NCBI GenBank assembly: GCA_014607495.2
Contig: CP053155.1
Span: 13,392,001 to 13,456,000 of the forward strand
Origin: Carposina sasakii
Lineage: Eukaryota > Arthropoda > Insecta > Lepidoptera > Carposinidae
Direction: 5' to 3'
Length of the DNA stretch: 64,000 bases
Below, in pieces: positions 33,944 through 46,170 of this stretch. Both the position numbers and the translations under genes were made by a program. Under the pieces are notes generated by a model. It ran no database searches. It was not told the DNA's origin and saw only the letters and a program-made list of their open reading frames with translations. Position 1 is the stretch's first letter, and each line of letters opens with the position of its first letter.

Positions 33944-36900
33944 TGCAAAGATTATCTCGTTTGTCTACTTTATTATAATTAACTGTTAATGATTTAATGA
34001 GTTACTACAGTTAACGACACAATCGTTTTGTTCCTACAATTAAGTTTTTAAATGACCCTGCTGCATGAAATACAATGCGAAGAAAGGTCATGCATCATTT
34101 TATATGGACAAAAATCAATCTATGTTATACCTACATAATCTTAAATTCCTAGTTACGAGAACTTTAATTTACAACAAATACTTAGCAAAATATGACCGCA
34201 ACATTTAACTTTCAAAATCCGTCCAAATCTGGATTAAGTAATAAATAATCATGTCTTAATAACCATCGCTAGCAGTGCTGGGTAGAAAGTCTCGATTCAC
34301 TATGGGTGCGCCCACCACCGGGCCCTACACCCTCCACTGACCCTCGGATCTGATACTCATAACTGCGAAAACAAGCACTTGCACTACCTACAATCGCCAC
34401 GAGAAACCAGACCCGAGCACTAATAACTAATTTCTATAATCCTGAGGATGCCACGGTTGTTGGCGAAACATAGGTATGTAGATTATTTAATCTAGTTTTT
34501 TTGGTTTCGGAAATAGTGCGATGTATTATCTTGCATGCTAGGTGCTCGGGTCTGGTTTCTCGTAGCGATTGTAGGTAGTGCAAGTGCTTGTTTTCGCAGT
34601 TATGAGTTAACAGATCCGAGGGTCAGTGTAGGGCCCGGTGGTGGGCGCACCCATAGTGAATGTTTGAACTTCCGAATTGTAACGCCTAATACAATTTCAT
34701 TTAATTAGAAAGTCTCGACTTAATTAACGAACTTAAAGTTATTATATCGAATTAAATTAGTTTAGGTTTGCATATATAGGTATATCCCTACACAATTAGA
34801 TCGGCTGGCAACTGATAGGCATTGATTGATATCAAAGGTTGTTAATTTAATTTTACTATATTCAAAGTTTCTTTATTTGTAAACATAGGTGTGTACATAA
34901 TGTAGATGTTACATGGTCATAATAATATGAATCACTATGTATATGCGGTGTTATTACAAAACCGCGTCTATAGTTAGACATCGTTTGATCGTGACCTAAG
35001 ATACTTTACAATCGTTAACTAAGTGGAGACTGCCGGCCCAGGATTTAGGTATGAGCAGGTTAGATAAGGTATTAATTAAGACCTTGTTTCTAAATTACTC
35101 CATATGACTATAATAGGAAATTTCGTGTATTATTGGGCCAAATAATACGTCGAGTCCGTTTTATAGAATACTATACTACTCCTATGTCTGATTTAGGAAC
35201 AAAAATTTTTTGTATGTTATGTGCACATAGTAACTAGCGTCATCATACAATGGGCCTATTTGTTGAAACACCTTCGTCATCATCACGCAACCCAAGATAA
35301 ATACCTATACCTACCTGTATTAGGGATAGATACCTAACATTGCTTCTTAAAATGGCAGCTATGTTAAAGACACGAGACATTTGAGATTATGTAACAGACC
35401 TTCATTGGTCGTACACAGTAATTAATTACTTACCTATTTGGAGACACCTTAAAGTTGTTTATGATTATGAACAAATTTTTTTTTTTGTTGTTTATCATTA
35501 GTTTCGTAGTACCTACATGTAGGTATACTACGTACCTACCTAAGTTATTTTTGTTTTGATCAAATTTGATTGATTTCAAACTTTGATTGTTATTTTTCTC
35601 GTTCTTGTTATAAAATGTTTGTTAGTGTGTTCCTTGTTACCAAAGAATTTAATGTAAAAGCGGAATATTTTATGAACAACGTTTGTGTATTAATTCGGTA
35701 TTATTGTTAGTAATAATATTTGTAATTGCATTTGTTACTGTAATTTAAGTTACATTTAAAGTTTATAAACTTATTCAATAGTTAATGCAATATCTTGAAC
35801 CAAAGAATCTTTGAAGTGATTCTTGGGCAGAAATCTAGTGCCTTACAAAATATCTTTAAGAGTAAATTTTTAGGATTAATTAAAATTGTTTGTATAGCCT
35901 AATGGCAACAAAATAATAAATGAGCCATCATGTAGATTTTATACATATGTTATTATGTAACGTAGTTCTTTATGCATAATATGTATTACCTACTACTTTT
36001 TACAAAAGCCTTAAGACCCACCAATAGGAAAGAAATAACATTATTTACATAATTAAATTGTTAATAATTTATATTGCGAGTATTATATGGACTTACAAAA
36101 AAGTTATAAGTAATGCTCTTTTAAATTGGTTCGCAGATGGCGCTTATGTAAACTTTTTTGTTAAGTAGATGTATGAGAGGTTGAGACATGTAACACGAAC
36201 ATTTTTCGCACGCCCCTGTTTAGGTTAATTAAGTGTTAAGTCCCTTCGACCCCTTCTCATATTACTACTAGTATACCAGTATAGGTAAAAAATACGTATG
36301 AAGTACTGTATGGTTCTTCTAGACTATACACGACGAAGGAAGGACTAGAGCAGATCCGATATTCATTATTCTGCAATGTAGACTATTCAATGAACTGGCA
36401 CATTAATTACATTTTCTGCCACTAATAGTATATTCTTACCCATCATCCACACAACGGCGGCGACACTACTTTATAATATGAAGAAGTTCTGCCACCTCTT
36501 TATCATTTCTTCATAAAGAATCCAGAACCAGAATGGTTTTATACACAACTATCAGAGTCAGTTCCAGTGACCAAGTTCCATGAATAGCAAGGAGTTTGTG
36601 ACGTAGTTTTCAGGATTTAAGTTACCAATTTATGATTAAGTTTTATGAAACTATTTATTAATAATTATGTCTCCGTTAAGTGCCAAAGAATGCGTAAGTA
36701 TATTTAGATTTTTTTCTATAAACGTGAAATCGGAAATTAATTTAACTTAAGTATTTGACTTTTACGCAGATCTGTTTTTATGTGCAAATACCAGAACCAC
36801 TTACATGGTACCTATAATCACTAATTCAAATTCCAGTATATTTAATATATTTTTGTTAAATAATGTGTATATTTTAAATATTTTTGTTATGTGTTCTTAG

Positions 36901-37335
36901 GATATGGATATCTTAAAAGCACAAAATATGAAGTGATCATTTTTGTTATACATAATTTAAAAGAACAGAGTGTGTTTGGTTTGTTTTTCTTAATTGGTTT
37001 ATGCATGTGAATAAATGTTCTCATTTCAAATACAATGTGGATTATTTCTAGAAACCTTTCCCCAATGCTCTATATGCTTCTAAACCAGTGACGTGTTTTC
37101 TAAACACAAAAATTATAGGTTTTGGTTTTATGAAGGCGTTATATCCGTAGATAGCTAGCTTTCAATAGGTGGGAATAAGTTATGCAATATCTCGTATCTG
37201 TGACTGTACCTACCTATATTTTTTACGCCTAACTTACGAAGTTTCAAATTGAAATATACCTACATTATTTTACATAACATGTTATTTCGTATGGCTTAGA
37301 GTAGAAGTATGTAAAAAATCATCTGATTGTTTCAG
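33944..37335 (+). other. lola intron before ZF-6
   Basis: AT-rich, with no exon. Holds the foldback element 34295-34661. The remaining 34.7-37.3 kb has no named repeat and no coding signal that I can support. Confidence 0.5.
34295..34661. mobile_element. Foldback element with near-perfect arms of about 130 bp
   Basis: ATTCACTATGGGTGCGCCCA at 34295 is matched by its exact reverse complement ending at 34661, and the match continues through CCACCGGGCCCTACAC, GACCCTCGGATCTG, ACTCATAACTGCGAAAACAA, GCACTTGCACTACCTACAAT and GAGAAACCAGACCCGAGCAC. A central spacer contains GAGGATGCCACGGTTGTTGG. Diverged single-arm relatives occur at 10488-10740, 11630-11880 and 48554-48670, so one family has at least four copies here. 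This copy is the least decayed. Confidence 0.8.
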
Positions 37336-37634
37336 GTGAGTCAGATCATGTGGATTTCTTTAAATCAATGATGCAAAATATGCTGCCAGTTGTTCCAATG
37401 AAGACTAAAAACTATTGGTCTCAGTACACGGACATGTCATACGAGTGCGACAAATGTAAAAGAAAGTATCGACACAAAAGTACATACAGAAGACACGTTA
37501 CGTATGAATGCGGGAAGGAACCAATGTTTAGGTGTCCATTTTTAGATTGCTCTTATAAGGCTTATCAAAAAACACACACAGATGCACATATTAAGACAAA
37601 ACATAAAATGGTATCGCTAGAATACAAACGATGA
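37336..37634 (+). CDS. lola: lola alternative terminal exon ZF-6, last in the window
   Basis: Acceptor TGTTTCAG; first two bases complete G|GT (Gly). Gives a 343-residue isoform. Leader with several Met residues, then CDKCKRKYRHKSTYRRHVTYEC (CCHC type) and a second finger with wider Cys spacing: CPFLDCSYKAYQKTHTDAHIKTKH, i.e. C-x4-C instead of the C-x2-C of the other exons. AT-rich codon use. ATTAAA at about 37671 could serve polyadenylation. COX11 starts about 630 bases further on, so this is probably the end of lola. Confidence 0.9.
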
Positions 37635-38267
37635 TGCCCAAAAATATTTTAGACTAAAATTGTGATACATATTAAAAGTTATTTATTATATTTAAAAAAT
37701 GCGTTTTATTTGAAGGTTAACAAATTAATAATTGATTGATGCCAAGCATGCGAAGCTTAATCTTTAAAAAGTAGATACTTAATTAGGTAATTAACTTGAT
37801 AATACTTACTCAAGGCACGGCCCGGCCATTTAGCAAAATCAAAAAACCGCCAAAAGTGTTCCGACTTTATCATAGAGAAAAGTGAATTTATTTTACCCTT
37901 TTGATATAAAGGCAAGAGAATTGAGGAGCTTAAACAGCTTGTCATGGATTATTTTATTTTCCATGAAGACTTCAAAATTATCCAAATTACCTTTTAAGTG
38001 AGGTATTTACAGTATGCATGTAAGTGCCTACTATTTATACACAAGAGAATCTTTTGTTAGGTGGATTAGAACACACATTAATACGTGATAGTATTATCTG
38101 TAGGCAGATAAGTACCTAATATTCTTTAGCCAATTCATATGTGTATAAAAATATTGTCTATGACAATTTGACATTGACAGACAAAACAAAAACAAGAAAA
38201 GTGAATTTTTCAAGAAAAATGTTCAACTCGTGTTTATATAAGGTTTAAATAATAATATCCTAACAAA
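37635..38267. other. Gap between lola and COX11
   Basis: AT-rich, no exon. Contains the lola ZF-6 3' end and, near its right side, the COX11 promoter. The COX11 ATG at 38268 lies in AACAAAATGA. Confidence 0.5.
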
Positions 38268-40221
38268 ATGAACCGTCTAGTCTTTGTAAATAAGTGTTAC
38301 AGCTATAGCAACATCGCTATATTTAATTGCACTCGTAGCATACCCACATTATTAGCTCCACAAAAAACTTTTCAAAATGTATGTGTTTCCCGGTGTTTGC
38401 ACGAGCAGAAAAAGCAGATCAAATCCACTCTCAATTATATGATAGCCCTAGGTGTTATGACAGTAGGATTAAGCTATGCAGCTGTACCACTTTATAGAAT
38501 TTTTTGTCAAGTAAGTCATCTTAACCTATCAGTTTATAAAACATTTATATGCCCGCAAGTCGTATATAATAACATCACGTTCCCAATTCAGGCTTACAGC
38601 TATGGAGGCACAACTGGTCTGGCTGAGCCGACGGACCTGGTCAGCAATATGAAACCTGTGAAACATCGACCTTTGAAGATTCGCTTTAATGCTGATGTTG
38701 CTTCCTCTATGCAGTGGAACTTCAAGCCTCAGCAAGGGGACATTACAGTAAGCACACTTGAATTAAAGAAACACCATCATCATCATCCCAATTTATTCAC
38801 AATATTGAAGTGACTGAAAGCAAAAAAAAACCAGAAGAATGTGTTTACTTTAGTTTTTACACAACTAACTACCTATATACTATACTGCCTTTCCTAGGTA
38901 GTTCCCGGAGAGACTGCTCTAGCATTCTACACAGCTCGGAACCCAACAAACAAGCCAGTGACCGGTATCAGTACTTACAATGTCATCCCGTTTGAAGCGG
39001 GACAATACTTCAACAAGATCCAGTGCTTCTGCTTCGAGGAACAGCAGCTCAACCCACATGAACAGGTGATTGAAAAATGATTTATGACCTAAAAATTTAC
39101 TAGTATCACAAGCTGAATTTTGCATAAATGCACACCACTATAACTTTAACTAAATAGAGTGAGATATAAAGGAGGATAAAGAGAGTGGTTTATTAAGCTT
39201 ATTTATATTAGTTAGAGTTTATTTATATCAGCAGTGATAGCCCAGTGGTTAAGACATGCACCTTCCAAGCAGGAAGCGTAAGTTTGATCTCAGTCATGGG
39301 CCTGTACCAATGAATTTATTTCATGTACAGATTGTAATGTTGTAAAATTGTCACTTAGCTTGTGCCTCGGAAAGCACGTATAACTGTTGGTCTTGCACCT
39401 GATCTCTCTCCGGTCGTGTCGGCATTGCGTCCCATAGGGCTATGAGAGTGATGGAATAGAGAGTGCATCTGTGTTTGCGCACACACTTGTGCACTATAAT
39501 ATCTCCTGCGTACCTGGCTAATCTCCGTAGAGATTGGCTGCCTTGACTGAAATACGGTCAGAGAGAGATATTATTAGTTAGAGTCAGGGTTAGAAGTGAT
39601 AATTATCATGATAACTATAAAAATTAAATACTAAAATAATCTAAATTTATTTACGTATCCAAACACACTAGACATAAAAAAAAATCCTTTGACTGACAAG
39701 AGAAGTGTGAATTTCAGGAATTTCTCTTTTTTTACGTACTTTCTTACTTTTTTTTTGACGCCATAAAAACAAACTCAAAATTAAATTGTATTATTCATTG
39801 CTGTTCATTTAATAATGCCGAAAAACTGAGACCCTTTTTGATATAAATAGATTATAATTTAAATAAAGAAAATTTCAAGAAGTTAATTGTCAAATCAACT
39901 AGGATAATTATCCAAAAAAATATTTATCTTGATAATTTTGAACCCTGGTTAGAGTATAATGCTGCTGTCTCTGTCATGATCAAGTTTGAGACAAATCAAC
40001 TTTATTCTTCTGATAAGTTATATAATGTTTTGAAAAATCTGCCCTAAGATAACAGTTTTTAATTTGTTTTCCAGGTGGACATGCCAGTATTTTTCTACAT
40101 AGATCCAGAGTTTTCCGAGGACCCCCGAATGGAGTATGTAGATGAAATCGTACTCTCTTACACTTTCTTTGAGGCTAAGGAAGGTATGAAGTTACCTGTG
40201 CCGACTTATGTAAGGAATTGA
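38268..40221 (+). CDS. COX11: Cytochrome c oxidase assembly protein COX11, mitochondrial
   Basis: Four exons: 38268-38510, 38592-38747, 38898-39065, 40075-40221; all phase 0, 237 residues. COX11 is an inner-membrane copper chaperone that delivers copper to the CuB site of COX1. An N-terminal stretch rich in basic and hydroxylated residues (1-50) fits a mitochondrial targeting peptide. One membrane span follows at about 57-75 (YMIALGVMTVGLSYAAVPLY), then the conserved YRIFCQ, GGTTG and FNADV blocks. The copper-binding C-F-C-F motif is at residues 176-179 (IQCFCFEEQ), followed by MPVFFYIDPEF, which is typical of the family. Length agrees with animal homologues, and nothing essential is missing. 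Intron 3 (39066-40074) carries a SINE. Confidence 0.95.
39228..39570 (+). mobile_element. tRNA-derived SINE, family 1, in COX11 intron 3
   Basis: The head has an A-box-like TAGCCCAGTGGT and, some 35 bases on, a degenerate B-box (AGTTTGATCTC). The body holds GGGCCTGTACCAATGA, GCACCTGATCTCTCTCC, CACTATAATATCTCCTGCGT and GAAATACGGTCAGAGA. A headless copy lies at 17340-17505. Inserted in the sense direction relative to COX11. Confidence 0.72.
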
Positions 40222-40609
40222 ATATTATTTTGTAATGAACTAGCAAATTATGTGCATTTGGATCCACTTGCCCCAACTTCTAAATTCAGGATCCATTTAA
40301 AAGTGATATCTTTAAGTGATGTTTTTAAGGTGTGTGTATTAATTGAGCATTTACAAAATCTGAGTATTTGGGCAGTTGGTGCATGTGGGTGTTAACTTGT
40401 CAATGATTGACATGAAATTCTGTTAAGTTTTACAATGAAATACATTAATTATTAGTTTCTTTATACAATGTTTCTTTTATGAAGTTGGTCATTGGATGGG
40501 GTATTATTTATTACAATAGGAATTGGCTATTATTAGATGAAAATACTTAGTCAATCTTTGGGTAAAGATCAAATCCCCATGATCTATGTGTATCTATGTA
40601 TTTATATAG
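40222..40609 (+). other. COX11 3' region
   Basis: No gene. AT-rich sequence after the COX11 stop, running up to the poly-T tracts that mark the 3' end of the minus-strand LINE. No canonical AATAAA was noted close to the stop. Confidence 0.4.
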
Positions 40610-41935
40610 TTTTTTTTTTTTTTTTTTTATATTCTTTTTTTTTTTTTTTTTTTAAAGGGGGTTTTTACCCACGAGGGTATGTCAACCCCATTGCATCACC
40701 TTATTTTATAAACAGGATAAACATACTATTATTAACCTACTGATGCAGGACTGTGATTAGCTTGCATAACATAATAGCACAAGTAGAAATCGGCTCAGAG
40801 AGAATAGTTTGCATGATTCCTACATCGAACAAATTTATCTTAAACTCCCTCATCAATAATTCTCTCTCACTTTGGTTTTTGATACATTCAACCAACAAAT
40901 GTTGCACATCCTCTATTTTATCACATGTATCACAATTAGGTGTATCCGATTTTTTCATGAGATATGCAAATTTATTTGATGGAATGTGTCCAGAACGGAG
41001 CCTCATTATCAATTTTACATATTTTCTACTTAATTTAATGTTATTGAACCAAGGAATACGAGGTGGTTGTGGTTGTATTGTCCTATACCATATACCTTTA
41101 TCTCGGGATCTTTCATTATAAAAATGTTTCCAATTGTGATAGTTATTTTTTTGAATTTAGTGAGCACTTCCGAGAAATCGGGTTCATAGGTAATTACATT
41201 ACCTTGTGATATGCCAGATTTAGCTAACCTATCAGCCACCTCGTTGCCACTCAAGCCTATATGTGCTGGAACCCATTGAAACCTCACAGAAATACCCTTA
41301 TTTTGTAGCATGATGATTTCCTCTAAAATTCTATAGACTATCGGTACACCTCTATGACCAGAGGCGCACCGAGCCACGTGATCGATAGCACTTTTGCAAT
41401 CTGAAAAAATAACTACATTAGGCCAATTATTACTGGAAATATAGGATAGAGCCTGTGACATTGCAATGAGTTCCGCAGACATAACTGAAACATCAGCACT
41501 AACACTGAAACAACCTCCAGAGCGCTCATGTGGATCAAAATAAGCTGCCCCTATACCGACCGTATTTTTTTAACCATCTGTATATATCTTATGGTATGCA
41601 TAGTACTTGGTGTGCAGTTCCTCAATTACATCAAATTTTAAGTGAATTTGTTTCATACATATTTTTTGTACCCTTTATACACTCTAACTTAGTTTGGATA
41701 ATATTTTTAATATTAATGTATGAGACCCAAACATCTAATGTAAACATTTGTAAACTATGTGATGAATGAAGCTTATAATTTTTGGTCTCATTGAATGTCT
41801 TAACTAACAGGGGTTTATTTTTATTGTTCCAATATCTAGTAAGACAAAGATTACTCAACTTATTTATACAGTTTGTGGCGGGATAAGTACAATCAGGGTG
41901 AAGAAAATAAATAGGGGGACCTACGCGTGACATAC
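40610..41935 (-). mobile_element. 5'-truncated LINE with an RNase H domain
   Basis: On the minus strand a ribonuclease H-like region is readable at 41482-41030: MSAELIAMSQAL, VVIFSDCKSAI (the catalytic Asp strand), FQWVPAHIGLSGNEVADRLA (the classic His/Asp end of LINE RNase H). After a frame break, 41012-40737 gives IMRLRSGHIPSNKFAYLM and a CDTCDKIEDVQHLLVEC Cys/His region, which commonly follows RNase H in such elements. Upstream pieces (41933-41631, PPIYFLHPDC) belong to the same reading but in another frame. Poly-T tracts at 40610-40653 are the poly-A tail on the minus strand. No reverse transcriptase is present, so the copy is 5'-truncated and dead. It lies between the convergent COX11 and tektin genes. 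Confidence 0.75.
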
Positions 41936-42265
41936 GCAGTGCGCAGCGCGCACATTATTGCCGTTGGCAGCACCAATGATTTACGTATTCAGAACTCTCA
42001 CAGTGAAATGTCTACTTTTCGAGTAGTAAATAAAAAAAACATATTTCGAATCGCTCTATTAAAATGCGCAGCGTCACGTGTGACACTAACTTCACAGCCG
42101 CAAAGATCTGACATTCTGCGAAAGAGACATTATGAGAAAGATAAATTTTGCGACTGGTAGACATTTTGCGGAGTAGACGTTCTGCGAAAAAGCCAACTTA
42201 ACAATCGTTAAGTGACAAGAAAACAATCCACAAACAGAACAAACATATACTGAACACAAACAGAG
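41936..42265. other. Gap between the LINE and the tektin stop
   Basis: No gene on either strand. Likely tektin 3' untranslated sequence on the minus strand. No clear repeat was seen. Confidence 0.4.
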
Positions 42266-45200
42266 CTAGGCTTTAATGGCGGCGGTGACGGGGTACCCGC
42301 GGCGCAGGCCCATGCACTGGTCGCGGTCGATGAACAGTGTGGTTGTCTTGTTACGTAGGTCAGCCTCCAGTCCGGCACGTACACCCAACAGTGTCTGGTG
42401 CGTGCCTTCAGCGGTCGCGATGCGGGAACGCAGCATCTCCATTGTTTCTTGCAGGTCGCACACTTCTTTTACCAGCCTGAAAATTATGATGACGTAAAAT
42501 ATACCTTGTCTGGTATCATCTACATCGTCCTCGGTCGGTCTGACAAAATCTTAGGTTTTTTGACTTTGTGGTAGGTTTTCTAGGACACAGACTGAGCATG
42601 AAAAATGAAATGGAAAATTGTTTTTTGAAAATGAAAATTAAAAATTGTTTTATTCTTTAACACAAGCATCGCACATAATACAGTTTATGGAATTTCCTAT
42701 TAAGTTAAAGATTTAACTTGTACCAGGAAACTCCTCTCCTCCATACCAATTAATATTACAATGCTTTAGAAATGCATGAAAAAAACAGCAGGCAAGTTAA
42801 CTAGGTCTAATTAAATTAAAAATAAAATAGAAGAAATGCATGCAAGGGTATGTGTATGCGTGTGTGCGCGTACGTGTGTGAAAGCATATTATAATCGATT
42901 CTAAAATGCCAACGAAAAGTTAAAATATCTAGACGTATTCTTCGACGATGTCGTTAGTTATAAATTATAGTAGAGTCTTAGGAGACCATAATATAACTTC
43001 TTGGCCACGATGATCTTAAAACTCTGATGCTGCGTCACTTAAACACTTTCCTTAGGAGGCTAATCCTCCTAAGTGGGGAACCCAGACAAGGCTATAGTCT
43101 GTGTCACACCTTGAGCATTAGCCTCCTAAATTCCCCTCCCCGACAAGGTTAGTGTGTCACTGGGTACCGGTTCTGCGCCTCGTCGCGGCACTTCTCGAGG
43201 TGCGGACGGTTGGTGCGCGCCTGCAGCCGCGTGTGCGCCACCTTGGTGGGCTGCAGCTTGTCCTCGATGGCCTTGTTCAGCAGCTCCAGCGTCTTCTCAA
43301 TGTCGAAGATCTCTTGCTGGATCTGTAAATCAGATCTGGTACATGTATCATCAGCTCCTGTGCTGAGGCGGGGCTTCACCATCTTCCGTGCATGTCGTAA
43401 GATTCGACTAAGGAACTCGTGCATTCTCTTAGGCGATAAGCTAGCAACGTGTCACTGTACATTTACATCTGCCCCAGCTATGCTCAATGCTATGGGATCT
43501 CTTTTGTGATCCTGCTCCTCCTATTTGTTCACACTATACAACACATTAACCTGTCCCACATTACGGTCCCTAAGGTTTTAGGTATATATACACAAAGATA
43601 AGTATAGAAATATCCATGACTCGGAAACAAACATCGCTATTCATCATATCAATGTAACATAAACACTGCACTATAAATTTCCGATCAAGGATTTTTTTTT
43701 TCAAACCCATTTTTTTTGGACTTACTATGGCTCGTCGCGGGTAGAGTCACTACTAACTACACCAATCGGTCGTCCTGTATATGAATGTATGTATGTATAC
43801 ATCGTATGATCAGTTGGGAAGTCCCTGGCGATATCACTCATGTAATGCTAAAGTTCCTCTTTCAACCAGTGCACATAAGCTGGTACGAGTATTGAGTGTT
43901 TGAATTTTGATATTTCGGTCTCGATACCTTATGCAGATGCAGCTGCAGCTTGTTCTTGATCTCGATGGTCTCGGCGATGCGGCGCGTGAAGGCGCTGTTG
44001 GTGTTACTCCACTGGTCCCAGATCTCCGTTGCCGCTACGTTTATCAGATTCTCCGCATCTGTTATTGTTCAAAAATAGTTTTAAACCACCATTAACCATT
44101 ACTACTATCTGCGTGGAAATCTTCTCAAGGAAAGTTTTTGTAACTTTTATGCTGCTGAACATAGGCATCCCCAAACAACGTCCACTGTGACCTGTTGGAT
44201 GCTGCATACTTGCGGGCTTGACTAGATCGCCCATCCATCTTACGGATGGCCTTCCCACGCTGCGCTAGCCTGTATGTGGTAGCAACTGTAGAACTTATCG
44301 ACTCCATCGGTCATCAGTTTTAACGGCAATAGTGATTAGTTTATCGAATGCTGGTGTTACCGGTCAGCATCTGCGTGGCCTTGGCGCGCTCGGACTGCGA
44401 GCGCTGCAGCGTGGCGGCGCTGGCGGCGGCCCAGCGCTCCGTGTCGCACACCGTGGGGTCGTAGCGCTCGATGCCCGCGTAGAATTGCAGGCCCTGTGTC
44501 GTGGCGGTGTTAGGGTGACATCAAATTACGGATAACATGGAGTAGACGATGACCTGTTTAGTTTTGGATCTTCCGAGTGAATAGCGAGAATCCTAGAGTC
44601 ATTGATTGGAATGAAGAAATCGTATATCTTTGTAGGTTACGTATGTATGTAGAATGTTCAAATGAAAAGACTTTATTAGCCTACGCAGACGACGTACTTT
44701 TCTCCGTGGGGGAGAAAAATACGCCGAGTATTTACCGCGGACAACAACAGACCATCCGCGGACTCAACGCACACGGTGTGCGATCATTTCATAGATGAGA
44801 ACAACTATAGAGGAATAGAGAGCCATTATTTTTCTGGGTTCCAAAACTTTGATATTTCCGTTGGTACGAGTGCTTACAAAGGGTGTAACAGATACAGAGC
44901 TCGATACACTTGTAAGCGTTCTATTTTATTGACAGCGTGCTTTTTAGTCCGTCGCGGAGAAAAGTACGTCGTCTGCGTCGGCTATATATGTGGACGACCT
45001 CCTCCTTAAGTTCGATTTAGAAGACGAGAATACCCGTACTACCACTAGTACTTACCTATGTGAAGCTGGTATCTAATATATGTATGTATAGGTAAAAACA
45101 TAGCATAAAATTTCAAATACCTTGGAGAAGTTATTGAGCTGATGGCACATGGAGTCTATACCAAGCGCGTACTCTTTATTCCGCATGTCCGACTCCAGTT

Positions 45201-46170
45201 CATTTTGCGTGGCTCGGCAGTTTTTCGACTGAGCCCGTACCTTGATAAAAAAAACCCTCGTTAGTCAATTAAAACTTAAACAATCCAGAATTTTGTCAAT
45301 CTTTACGCCTTACCTTATCCAACATATTTCTGAATTTGTCTTGGCTCTCCCTCAAAATGGCCACTTCTTTTAGAAGAGATTGTTCAACTGTATCGTGTAC
45401 CTGTTCCAAACCTGCAAAAAGACGAAATAATTATAAACATTCGGAAACGTTTGCTATAACTCTTTACCGTGAAACCCTACCTTGCCTTTTCTCCCTGTGG
45501 TAGAGACACTCCTGCACTATGTGCAAGGGTCCCTCGATACCTGCGACGGCTCTCTCCAGTTGCCGACGGGTGTCATTCAACTTCTCACACGTTGCGACCA
45601 GACGCTCCATTTCTATCGACACCTGGGATTAGGAATAGTTCAATTGTGTTTTAAATAACGACATTATGTATCCTAATCATGAGACGTCGAAAGTTAAATG
45701 AGTGTTAATAACCTCATTACGCCAAAAAGTAGTGTCAGTAATACGTTCACCAATTCTTCTGCCTGAATCTCTTTGACCTTGCGTGCCAATCTCGTCTGTT
45801 TCCCTGAAAAAATATTTCATTATCACTAAGTGAATGGATAATCATATCATATTAGCGTGCTCTCTTGGGAGAGGCCTTATGTCGAGCAGTGGACTGCAAC
45901 AGGCTGATATATATCATAACTATGAAGCTTTTCATCGACATACCTCAACATCCTCATAATGTCAGCCCGAACACGCTCCGAGAAGTTCCTCTTAGCGTCC
46001 GACTCGTTGTAGTTCTTGATGCTGTTCTGGTTCCACTCGTACTGGGTATACCGCGTGTACAGAGCCGCGCGCGCCGCATGCTCGGGGCTGCGGTCGAAGC
46101 CGGTTACCAGGTTGGGAAACCGCAGGGGCTCTGCTGCCATCCCGGCCGGCGTGTAGCAGGGATCCACCAT
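42266..46170 (-). CDS. Tektin, tektin-3-like
   Basis: Nine minus-strand exons: 46170-45944, 45803-45713, 45622-45481, 45411-45314, 45240-45121, 44493-44361, 44058-43928, 43322-43168, 42476-42266; phases match and 1308 nt give 435 residues. Tektins are coiled-coil filament proteins inside the doublet microtubules of cilia and sperm flagella. Nearly the whole chain is heptad-like. The family signature appears as RPHLEKCRD at about 353-361 (usual form RPNVELCRD). FWRNE, YHREKRQG, LLKEV, SQSERA and the C-terminal SLFIDxEKCMGLR pattern (here TLFIDRDQCMGLRRGYP) are also conserved. By eye the middle (IERYDPTV, RRIAETIEIKNK, IQQEIFDIEKTLE) is closest to tektin-3. The donor of exon 43322-43168 is CCG|GTACCC; using the later GTGACA would break the frame. 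A further 5' exon (46518-46493, acceptor 46195) could add 17 residues, MESGKRHSRPSQPITNT. Expression in testis is expected from the family, not from the sequence. Confidence 0.9.
43420..43780. repeat. Dispersed repeat block and family 2 SINE copy in a tektin intron
   Basis: 43420-43525 shares AGCAACGTGT, CATTTACATCTGCCCC and ATCTCTTTTGTGATCCTGCT with 17990-18090. 43555-43775 shares TCCCTAAGGT, GATAAGTATA, GACTCGGAAACAAACATCG, CATCATATCAATGT and ACCAATCGGTCGTC with the SINE at 17700-17935, including its decayed tRNA-like end. In the two places the two blocks come in opposite order, so they are separate families. Confidence 0.6.
44494..45120 (-). other. Tektin intron, non-coding
   Basis: No exon is supported on either strand. 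Two similar phrases with CTTGTAAGC/GTGCTTACA and TTTTCTCC near 44700 and 44955 (GACGTACTTTTCTCC and its reverse complement GGAGAAAAGTACGTC) suggest an inverted repeat of about 250 bases. Confidence 0.4.

Noticed and set aside
40753..41121. Plus-strand open frame of 122 codons
   Set aside because: Antisense shadow of the RNase H-containing LINE remnant on the minus strand.
43149..43168. Use of the GTGACA donor for the tektin exon (ending YP)
   Set aside because: It breaks the frame with the last exon, while GTACCC 8 bases earlier restores the tektin-type CRDxAQxxLVxEV sequence.
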